Part shown: one piece after another, positions 1-5,128 of the stretch | Numbering within the stretch: the stretch's first letter is position 1 | Layout of the letters: every line of letters begins with the position of its first letter | Assembly: GCA_027490875.1 (NCBI GenBank) | Contig: JAIXXE010000049.1 | Span: 1 to 11,813, forward strand | Reading direction: 5' to 3' | DNA: 11,813 bases | Origin: Alphaproteobacteria bacterium | Lineage (GTDB): Bacteria; Pseudomonadota; Alphaproteobacteria; UBA2136; UBA6156 | Position numbers and translations under genes: made by a program | The notes under the pieces: generated by a model | Seen by the model: only the letters and a program-made list of their open reading frames with translations | The model's database searches: none | Told to the model about the DNA's origin: nothing

Positions 1-319
1 CCTCGGGCGTTGGGCTTTGCGTGCGGGTATGAAAGATGCTGAGCAGTTGTGCCACGTCGGGCTCGCGCCACGGTTGGCCGCTGTGGGGTTCGGCGGCCTC
101 GGTGCTTGTTACAGCACCTTCTTGCGCGGCACTGTTGTAGGGGCTGTAGTCGTACAGGCCAAGCTGCTGCAGGCGGCTTTCAATCGCGCCCACGCTGCGG
201 CCATGGGCGGCGGCCAGTGCGGCCACATCCAGGCCGGCCAGCAGGCCTTCGGTCAGCTTGGATTCTTCGGCAGGGCTCCAGCGTAGGGCAGCGGGGCGGG
301 GGCTGGCTGGTTCTGTCAT
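1..319 (-). CDS. SANT/Myb-like helix-turn-helix protein (5' part, runs off window)
   Basis: The minus-strand frame from an ATG at 317-319 stays open to the window edge, giving 106 residues. Residues 13-56 read like a SANT/Myb-type helix-turn-helix: W14-S-P-A-E-E, then a helix with a GLLAGLDVAALAAAHGRS core, then GAIESRLQQLGL. The pattern of Trp, paired Glu, 'hGRs', 'aI..RL..LGl' is common in bacterial DNA-binding modules found alone or fused to enzymes. A Pro/Ser/Glu-rich linker follows, then a possible second short segment beginning W84-R-E-P-D. The C-terminal part lies outside the window, so overall function cannot be assigned. The start is the first ATG after the divergent ssrA promoter region. 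No strong ribosome binding site is visible, so the exact start is moderately certain. Confidence 0.6.
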   Translation of the reverse strand, partial: MTEPASPRPAALRWSPAEESKLTEGLLAGLDVAALAAAHGRSVGAIESRLQQLGLYDYSPYNSAAQEGAVTSTEAAEPHSGQPWREPDVAQLLSIFHTRTQSPTPE

Positions 320-346
320 CGGTCGGAATTTATCATGCCCAACGGC

Positions 347-375
347 TTGACAGCAACAGATTTTTGCACGATTAT
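347..375 (+). promoter_or_regulatory. ssrA promoter (sigma70-like)
   Basis: A perfect -35 TTGACA at 347-352 is followed, after a 17-nt spacer, by GATTAT at 370-375 (4 of 6 matches to TATAAT). Transcription would start near 382, leaving about 36 nt of 5' leader before the mature tmRNA end at 419, which RNase P would remove. The divergent gene at 1-319 starts only 28 bp upstream of the -35. Confidence 0.65.
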
Positions 376-418
376 CAAAAAACGCGCACCGATTGCTTTC
401 GGTACGTGTAACCATCGT

Positions 419-848
419 GGGGGCGTTCCGGTTTCGACGGAGCGCAGGACAGCCCGGGGTGCATGCGGCGGGGGGTGGAACCAGCCTTAAAAAATTCCAT
501 CAAGGCACATAAATGCCAAAGCCAAAAGCAACGTGATCGCTTTCCGTCCGCGCACCAGCGCTGGCGCATTCGCGATGGCTGCTTAACTGTGTAAGCCCCT
601 TGGCTGGGGCGCACGGTTAACAACCCCGGTTCCCTAACGCTGTTGTGTGGCGTGGCGTGGGAGAATCGGCCAAACCCTCTGCCATTCTCGGGTAAGCCTG
701 CGATTGCCGGGCGAGCCTTAAACGACCAGCAATCACCTGTGGGTAGGCGGGCCGCTGGGCCAGCCCACAGCACCCTCCAGCGGCGAAGCATGTGGTACCT
801 CACTGAAGTTCGTTTCGGACGCGGGTTCGACTCCCGCCGCCTCCACCA
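419..848 (+). ncRNA. ssrA: Transfer-messenger RNA, one-piece form
   Basis: tmRNA rescues stalled ribosomes with SmpB by adding a degradation tag. The 5' end GGGGGCG (419-425) pairs over 7 bp with CGCCTCC (838-844), followed by A845 and an encoded CCA (846-848). The third pair is G421-U842, the G3-U70 identity element for alanyl-tRNA synthetase. The T arm is GCGGG/CCCGC around TTCGACT (821-837), and the D-loop-like TTTCGACGG follows the 5' acceptor strand. GGTGCATGC near 460 and AAGCATGTGGTACC near 786 match conserved tmRNA blocks. The tag frame most likely resumes at GCC 515 after TAAAT (510-514), as in other tmRNAs, and ends at TAA 584-586: 23 codons starting AKAKSNVIAF and ending AGAFAMAA. 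At 430 nt with a 23-codon tag it is longer than usual. The gene is not circularly permuted, which is unexpected beside alphaproteobacterial-type neighbours. Confidence 0.95.
821..848 (+). other. Probable integrase attachment site at the ssrA 3' end
   Basis: The T-arm/acceptor 3' end of ssrA is a well-known attachment site for islands and prophages with P4-type tyrosine integrases (for example CP4-57 in E. coli). Here a P4-type integrase remnant starts 240 bp downstream in the usual orientation, and the sequence turns AT-richer right after the CCA. I see no second copy of this segment in the window, so the other boundary is missing or lies elsewhere. The exact core is inferred. Confidence 0.5.
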
Positions 849-860
849 GTTAAGTATCTG

Positions 861-899
861 AAATAATATCACTTAGTCCACTAGACAAGTGATTATTTT
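861..899 (+). terminator. Terminator after ssrA
   Basis: AATAAT-AT-CACTT (862-874) pairs with AAGTGATTATT (887-897): an 11-bp stem with a 2-nt bulge and a 12-nt loop, ending in a T-rich run. It begins 13 nt after the CCA end. Because it lies past the presumed attachment site, it may have arrived with the island. Confidence 0.55.
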
Positions 900-1087
900 A
901 TGGTTTATCTTTCTTCCATGTCCAGCATCGTCCACCAAAAACTAGCTAAATCTTGCCACTTTGGGGAAGTGATATTGGGATATAAGCGGTGTGCGAATAC
1001 GATGTTTCCCCAATTGATAATAAACTCTGAAGAGACAAGGGGACATTTCTCTTCGAGCACCTTCACTACTTATAAAGGGCAAGCTTT

Positions 1088-1678
1088 ATGATGCTAAGTG
1101 AGCTCAAAATTCGTAACGCCAAAACCAAGGCAAAGTTATATCGCATTTTCGATGGCCGAGGATTATACTTGGAAGTAACTCCCTCTGGAGGCAGATACTG
1201 GAGATTCAAATATAGATTTCATGGCAGGGAACGCCGACTTGCTCTTGGGGTTTATCCAGATGTAGGCCTTGCCTTGGCTAGAGAGCGTCGAGAAGAGGCT
1301 CGTAAGCAAATAGCTAACGGGATTGATCCAGGAATCGTTAAACAAGCTATACGGCAGTCCAGGGGGTATGGAGAAAATTTTGAAGCCATATCCCGTGAAT
1401 GGCATACCAAGCACCTCCATACTTGGACTGAAAAGCACGGCGCTGCTATACTAACCCGCCTTGAGCAAAATATTTTCCCCTGGCTAGGGACTAAAGCTGT
1501 ACGTGATATTACTCCTTTAGAACTTCTAAGCGTTCTAAGAAGAATGGAATCACGTGGCGCTGTAGAAACGGCGCATAGAGGTAATAGGTTTTGGGTTGCC
1601 CGGGTTTGTTTTGCTTTTGGAAAAAATCTTGGTAGGCCAAATAGTCGTTGCCAAGTTCGGCATAGAGCGCGCGCTTGA
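1088..1678 (+). pseudogene. P4-type tyrosine integrase, truncated (catalytic domain missing)
   Basis: Residues about 3-90 match the N-terminal arm-binding domain (DUF4102 type): LSELKIRNAK, DGRGLYLEV, GGRYWRFKYR, LGVYPDVGLALAR and IDPG. Residues about 95-164 match the SAM-like core-binding domain, with W-T-E-K-H, the PWLG turn, DITPLELL and ESRGAVETAHR. Family members continue for another roughly 200-230 residues containing the catalytic Arg...His-x-x-Arg...Tyr, but here similarity stops after TAHR, codon 164 at 1577-1579. The remaining 32 codons are read from the opposite strand of the patatin gene. The start is ATG 1088 (ATG 1091 also possible), with AAGGG at 1075-1079. The protein cannot catalyse recombination. 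Base composition is lower in GC than the neighbouring core genes, consistent with transfer. The family and truncation are well supported. Confidence 0.85.
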
Positions 1679-2387
1679 TTGGCAGTTTGCAAGTTTGAGT
1701 CATCAGCAGGTAGGCTGTTCTGAAGCCCCTCAACGCCCAGTAGGTGAACCACGACCTTTGCCGTGTGGTGGAAAGGATAATGGTATGGCTGGTTTTGATG
1801 TGTGGGTCGTTGAGATAAAACGGGAAGCGGAAGCCGGCATCGATGAAACTGCGACCATCGATAGCAACGGGTTGGTTGTAAAGAATCAGCGCAGCGCAGG
1901 CGGCTCGAATGTACTGGTACAGATTGGCTTCCTGAACAAGGACGTACTCGGTGTTGGTGGCAGGGTTGTAGGGCAGGGCGATGCGCGTGTTAAAGACAAC
2001 AGTGGCCCCAGAGTGACTATCGATGAGGGGGAAGAACACCTCGTAAGGCCATGTTGAAAGCGAAGGCAGGATGCAGGGGTTGTTTTGCGTGAAGATGGTA
2101 TCGACCAAGTAGTCGATATCGTAGATAGGCTTCCCCTTGAACAGGTTAGAAAGTCTGATGAGGTTGGGGTCGGCAAAGGCTTCGGTCCACAGGTGCTGGC
2201 CAGGATTGCGTGCGCCCAAGGCGACTTCGTATAATACACCGCCCACGCTGGCAGAGCTGGCGGTGGTGACCTTCACGTAATCCCATAGCGCGGGCAGGTG
2301 TTCTTTCAGGCCATAGAAAACCCCTGCCACGTAACCACCCCGAATGGCGCCGTCGCTGCAGGCCAGCGTGACGGTTGGTACAGGCAT
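1509..2387 (-). CDS. Patatin-like phospholipase, probably truncated at its C terminus
   Basis: Patatin-like enzymes are Ser/Asp-dyad acyl hydrolases acting on lipids. The 292-residue frame shows the oxyanion-hole stretch SDGAIRGGYVAGV (residues 11-23). The nucleophile elbow is A-S-S45-A-S rather than the usual G-x-S-x-G. The helix before the Asp motif is YIRAACAALILY, and FIDAG (181-185) carries the likely catalytic Asp183. No signal peptide or membrane segment is evident. The residues after about 270 (APFLQRHVIPFFLERLEVLKE, with 21 residues, is avoided here as a string; it begins APFLQRH and ends EVLKE) are encoded by antisense integrase DNA, so the native C terminus is lost. The gene starts 26 bp after the clpX stop on the same strand and probably shares its transcript. 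No clear ribosome binding site precedes ATG 2387. The dyad survives, so residual activity is possible, but a decaying gene is equally likely. Confidence 0.75.
   Translation of the reverse strand: MPVPTVTLACSDGAIRGGYVAGVFYGLKEHLPALWDYVKVTTASSASVGGVLYEVALGARNPGQHLWTEAFADPNLIRLSNLFKGKPIYDIDYLVDTIFTQNNPCILPSLSTWPYEVFFPLIDSHSGATVVFNTRIALPYNPATNTEYVLVQEANLYQYIRAACAALILYNQPVAIDGRSFIDAGFRFPFYLNDPHIKTSHTIILSTTRQRSWFTYWALRGFRTAYLLMTQTCKLPIKRALYAELGNDYLAYQDFFQKQNKPGQPKTYYLYAPFLQRHVIPFFLERLEVLKE
1572..1585. other. Deletion/recombination junction between integrase and patatin fragments
   Basis: Integrase similarity on the plus strand ends at about 1577-1579. The minus-strand patatin frame runs into the same point, and its last roughly 21 codons (down to 1509) are simply antisense integrase sequence. 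Composition also shifts from AT-richer on the left to GC-richer on the right. One breakpoint therefore truncates two convergent genes at their 3' ends. The position is good to within about 10 bp. Confidence 0.6.
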
Positions 2388-2413
2388 AGGCAGATGCGCG
2401 GATGGGGGCTGCC

Positions 2414-3760
2414 CTAGCTGGCCCGTTTGCCTTTTTTGACCATAGGGGTTGATTCCGGCGCACTCTGGCGGGTTTCGCGGGGGGTGTCGGTATAGATTTT
2501 GAGGGGTTCCTGCCCGCTTTGAATGGTGGCCGCGTTGATGACCACCTCTTCCAAGTTGCTTTGGCTGGGGAGGTCGTACATGGTGTCGAGCAGCACGTTT
2601 TCCAGAATGGCGCGCAGGCCGCGGGCGCCGGTTTTACGGGTAATCGCCAGCTTAGCGATTTCGTTCAAGGCTTCCTTGGCGAAGGTGAGGCGTACCTGCT
2701 CCATCGCAAACAGTTGCTGGTACTGCTTGACCAAGGCGTTCTTGGGCTCGGTCAGGATTTGAATCAGCGCGGCTTCATCGAGGTCGTTGAGCATCGCCAG
2801 TACGGGCAAGCGGCCAACAAACTCGGGGATGAGGCCAAACTTGACCAAATCTTCCGGCTCGGCATGCTGAAAGAGTTCGCCCACACCGCGTTTCTCTTCA
2901 CCCGCCACTTCGGCATTAAAGCCCATGCTGCGTTTTTTAAGCCTTTGGGCGATGACCTTATCCATCCCCGCAAAGGCGCCACCGCAGATGAACAGAATGT
3001 TGGAGGTGTCGACCTGCAGGAACTCTTGCTGCGGGTGCTTGCGCCCACCTTGGGGTGGCACGGCGGCCACGGTGCCTTCAATCAGTTTAAGCAGGGCCTG
3101 TTGCACACCTTCGCCGCTTACGTCGCGGGTGATTGAGGGGTTGTCGCCCTTGCGGGAGATTTTGTCGATTTCATCGATATAGACAATCCCGCGTTGGGCG
3201 CGCTCGACGTTGTAGTCGCAATTTTGCAGCAGCTTCAGGATAATATTTTCAACATCTTCACCCACATAGCCGGCCTCGGTAAGGGTGGTGGCATCGGCCA
3301 TGGTGAAGGGGACGTCGAGAATGCGGGCCAGCGTTTGCGCCAGCAGGGTTTTGCCGCTGCCGGTAGGGCCGACCAACAGAATGTTGCTCTTGGCCAATTC
3401 AACGGCGTCGGGCTTTTCGGCGTTGGCGTGGTCGAGCCGTTTGTAGTGGTTGTACACGGCGACCGAGAGGATTTTTTTGGCGCGGCTCTGGCCGATGACG
3501 TAATCATCCAGAATGGCGCGAATTTCGTTAGGCGTGGGCAGTTTGCCGTCGTCGCGGTTCAGTTTTTTGCCGCTGGGCGTGGTGAGGGCGGTGCCGCTTT
3601 CTTCCTCGCGGATGATATCCATACACAGGCGCACGCATTCATCGCAGATGAACACAGTGGGGCCCGCGATGAGTTTTTTAACCTCATGTTGGCTCTTACC
3701 ACAGAAACTGCAGTACAGCGTACTGTTGTTGCTGGGGGGTTCGGATGCTTTACGCGCCAT
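2414..3760 (-). CDS. clpX: ATP-dependent Clp protease ATP-binding subunit ClpX
   Basis: ClpX is the AAA+ unfoldase that delivers substrates, including ssrA-tagged proteins, to ClpP in the cytoplasm. Its 448 residues are slightly longer than the usual 420-430 because of a hydrophilic basic C-terminal tail. The N-terminal zinc domain has C17, C20, C39 and C42. Walker A is GPTGSGKT (131-138), the pore loop GYVG (164-167), Walker B IVYIDEID (192-199), and the sensor-2 region TGARGLRAI (377-385). The ClpP-docking loop reads SMGF (278-281), where most homologues have IGF. The wording PTVFICDECVRLCMDIIREE is alphaproteobacterial in style. The start at ATG 3760 matches the family N terminus. In many alphaproteobacteria clpP lies directly upstream, but here a divergent small gene does, so clpX appears to have its own promoter. 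Confidence 0.98.
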   Translation of the reverse strand: MARKASEPPSNNSTLYCSFCGKSQHEVKKLIAGPTVFICDECVRLCMDIIREEESGTALTTPSGKKLNRDDGKLPTPNEIRAILDDYVIGQSRAKKILSVAVYNHYKRLDHANAEKPDAVELAKSNILLVGPTGSGKTLLAQTLARILDVPFTMADATTLTEAGYVGEDVENIILKLLQNCDYNVERAQRGIVYIDEIDKISRKGDNPSITRDVSGEGVQQALLKLIEGTVAAVPPQGGRKHPQQEFLQVDTSNILFICGGAFAGMDKVIAQRLKKRSMGFNAEVAGEEKRGVGELFQHAEPEDLVKFGLIPEFVGRLPVLAMLNDLDEAALIQILTEPKNALVKQYQQLFAMEQVRLTFAKEALNEIAKLAITRKTGARGLRAILENVLLDTMYDLPSQSNLEEVVINAATIQSGQEPLKIYTDTPRETRQSAPESTPMVKKGKRAS

Positions 3761-3795
3761 GCTACGGATACTGCCCTGTTGCCTTAATTTCGGGC

Positions 3796-3824
3796 AGTGT
3801 GGCGGTTGGGGCAGGGGGTGTCAA
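3796..3824 (-). promoter_or_regulatory. Candidate clpX promoter
   Basis: Read on the minus strand, TTGACA (plus 3819-3824) is followed by a 17-nt spacer and CACACT (plus 3796-3801, 3 of 6 matches to TATAAT). This would give a leader of about 30 nt before ATG 3760. A 6-bp inverted repeat, CCGACA (3835-3840) and TGTCGG (3861-3866), lies just upstream. The -35 is convincing and the -10 is weak. Confidence 0.4.
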
Positions 3825-3933
3825 GCAAGCTTTACCGACACTGCTTGGTGGTGTGTGGATTGTCGGCACTTGTTGTAAGTTGAAAAACAATTTAGACTGA
3901 CAAACATTCACACTTTTAAACAGAGGTCTCGCG

Positions 3934-4176
3934 ATGACTGGTCTAAACGCTCAAAACGGTATGATTACGATTGACGGCGTTATGCTTACGCCGGAAGAGT
4001 TAGAGTTTTTCTTCACAGATCGTTCCCTGATCCCGAAAGACCGAGCCCAAGAGCTTATGCCGCTGGTGACGAGCATGCCATGTGCCGAGAAGTCCTATCA
4101 GGAGTTACTGCAGGCCCGTCTCGCACAAGATGCCCTACTTCAAGAACAATTACGCAACTTGAGAGGGGCTTGCTAG
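3934..4176 (+). CDS. Small hypothetical protein (80 aa)
   Basis: I do not recognise a family. The frame has an AGAGG ribosome binding site (3922-3926) 7 nt before ATG 3934 and a strong intrinsic terminator 23 bp after the stop, which makes a real monocistronic gene likely. The protein starts MTGLNAQNG, has an acidic TPEELEFFF segment (residues 19-27), then a predicted helical, Gln/Leu/Ala-rich C-terminal half (about residues 50-77) that could form a coiled coil, and ends in Cys. There is no signal peptide or membrane segment. A possible promoter is TTGTTG (3870-3875) with TAGACT (3893-3898) at 17-nt spacing. The gene is divergent from clpX and sits in the region where clpP is found in many relatives, but it has no resemblance to ClpP. 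Confidence 0.65.
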   Translation: MTGLNAQNGMITIDGVMLTPEELEFFFTDRSLIPKDRAQELMPLVTSMPCAEKSYQELLQARLAQDALLQEQLRNLRGAC

Positions 4177-4199
4177 CAAGTCACTAAAGTACGAAGGAA

Positions 4200-4237
4200 A
4201 ATCCCGACCTAGTTAATGGGTCGGGATTCTCTTTTTT
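4200..4237 (+). terminator. Strong intrinsic terminator of the 80-aa gene
   Basis: A perfect 10-bp stem AATCCCGACC (4200-4209) / GGTCGGGATT (4219-4228) encloses a 9-nt loop and is followed by CTC and six T residues (4232-4237). Confidence 0.9.
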
Positions 4238-4274
4238 AAGTCATGCCTATCAATGATGACTACAACCATCCGAT

Positions 4275-4358
4275 CTTTGTCATTCCAGCGAAGGTTGGGA
4301 TCTTCTTGAGATATTTTGGTTTGGTCAGAAGATTCCACTTTTCAGTGGAATGACAAAG
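4275..4358. repeat. REP-like palindromic element (84 bp)
   Basis: The ends are perfect 13-bp inverted repeats: CTTTGTCATTCCA (4275-4287) and TGGAATGACAAAG (4346-4358). Each end also folds on itself. The right end has an 8-bp hairpin, ATTCCACT (4332-4339) / AGTGGAAT (4344-4351). The left end can pair ATTCCA with TGGGAT through a G-U. The wording 'GTCATTCC.GCGAAGG..GGGATC' resembles dispersed palindromic repeats common in several intracellular and environmental proteobacteria. It lies between two terminators, in non-coding DNA. Confidence 0.7.
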
Positions 4359-4379
4359 TGTGGGGCAGAGATGAAGAAA

Positions 4380-4407
4380 GCTGGCGAGGGGGAGCCTCTC
4401 GCCAGCT
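4380..4407 (-). terminator. Terminator of the Sel1-repeat gene
   Basis: A 9-bp stem GCTGGCGAG / CTCGCCAGC (plus 4380-4388 and 4398-4406) with a 9-nt loop lies 7 bp beyond the Sel1-protein stop. On the minus strand it is followed by TTTCTTCATC, a modest T tract. Confidence 0.6.
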
Positions 4408-4413
4408 GTGACC

Positions 4414-5019
4414 TCAGAGAGGCAGTTCGTCGATGTAGCGTTGCATACCTGGGAGGCCGCGGCTTTGGGCCTTACGGTAATGGAACCTTGCCCGTTTGAA
4501 GTTCTGTTCCACCCCGTGCCCCCCCGCGTAGCAGTAGCCGACCATATAGATACTTTGAGCCAGCCCCTGCTTGGCCCCCCTCTTGAACCAGTGGAGGGCG
4601 GTATCGCCGTTCTTCTCAACGCCGTGTCCGAGCAGGTAGCACAGGCCAAGATCGTGCTGCGCCAATGCGAGACCTCCAATTGCAGCAGGCGTCAGGTGTT
4701 TTGCGGCGGCGCTGTAGTTGAGCGCAGTCTTTCCCGATGTGCAGGTCATGCCATCGTAGTGCATCATGCCCTGGTAATAGTGCCCCCAAGAGGAACGACG
4801 TTCAACAGCCCGTCTCACCAGAAAGGAAAGTTTACCAGGGTCTTCCGTTTCGTCCCAACCATGATAGATCACAGCAGCCTTCATGGCCGCGCCATTCCCA
4901 GATTGAGGATTCGCATTTCTAGCACATTCATTCAACTTCGGGATGTAGGTTGTTGTAGTTGAAAAGTCTTTGATTGTTACCCGATGGGTAATCAGAAACC
5001 AAAAGTCAGTGGACCGCAT
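4414..5019 (-). CDS. Sel1-like repeat protein
   Basis: The 201-residue protein carries two clear Sel1-type alpha/alpha repeats at about residues 118-151 (ALAQHDLGLCYLLGHGVEKN... FKRGAKQG) and 153-188 (AQSIYMVGYCYAGGHGVEQN... YRKAQSRG). A degenerate third lies at about 74-110 (YYQGMMHYDG... ALNYSAAAKH). Sel1 repeats are protein-interaction scaffolds found in signalling and host-interaction proteins. The partner cannot be read from sequence. No signal peptide is obvious at the N terminus (MRSTDFWFLITHRV). ATG 5019 has a CGGAG ribosome binding site at a suitable distance. The gene has its own -10 and terminator, so it is an independent unit placed downstream of lon's terminator. Confidence 0.8.
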   Translation of the reverse strand: MRSTDFWFLITHRVTIKDFSTTTTYIPKLNECARNANPQSGNGAAMKAAVIYHGWDETEDPGKLSFLVRRAVERRSSWGHYYQGMMHYDGMTCTSGKTALNYSAAAKHLTPAAIGGLALAQHDLGLCYLLGHGVEKNGDTALHWFKRGAKQGLAQSIYMVGYCYAGGHGVEQNFKRARFHYRKAQSRGLPGMQRYIDELPL

Positions 5020-5058
5020 GGCGGAACTCCGTGTTAGTGTTGCGATAATTTTTTTGTA

Positions 5059-5064
5059 ATTATA
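5059..5064 (-). promoter_or_regulatory. Probable -10 element of the Sel1-repeat gene
   Basis: A perfect TATAAT on the minus strand lies in an AT-rich tract 40 bp upstream of ATG 5019. No good -35 occurs at 16-18 nt (the best hexamer there is TTTATA). TTGAAA is present but only 11 nt away. Confidence 0.45.
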
Positions 5065-5084
5065 AACAATAGCTTTTTCAATAT

Positions 5085-5114
5085 AAAAAAGCCTACCTTT
5101 TCAGGCAGGCTTTT
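5085..5114 (-). terminator. lon terminator
   Basis: Read on the minus strand, AAAAGCCTGCCT pairs with AGGTAGGCTTTT (12 bp including one G-U) around a GAAA tetraloop, followed by a T run ending at plus 5085. On the plus strand the same position would be an A-C mismatch, which indicates that it serves lon. It begins 14 bp after the lon stop. Confidence 0.85.
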
Positions 5115-5128
5115 CTATCTAGGCACCG

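Noticed and set aside
375..872. 165-codon minus-strand frame across ssrA
   Set aside because: It is antisense to tmRNA. Its N-terminal WWRRRESNPRP string is the familiar false translation of a tRNA/tmRNA T arm.
900..1091. 63-codon plus-strand frame between ssrA and the integrase
   Set aside because: No convincing ribosome binding site and no recognisable family. The region looks like island non-coding DNA upstream of the integrase.
1596..2057. 153-codon plus-strand frame
   Set aside because: Shadow of the patatin-like gene, whose motifs are clear on the other strand.
4260..4679. 139-codon minus-strand frame over the palindromic repeat and the Sel1 gene end
   Set aside because: It runs through the repeat and a terminator. 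The segment ending KIPTFAGMTK is the typical false translation of such palindromic repeats.
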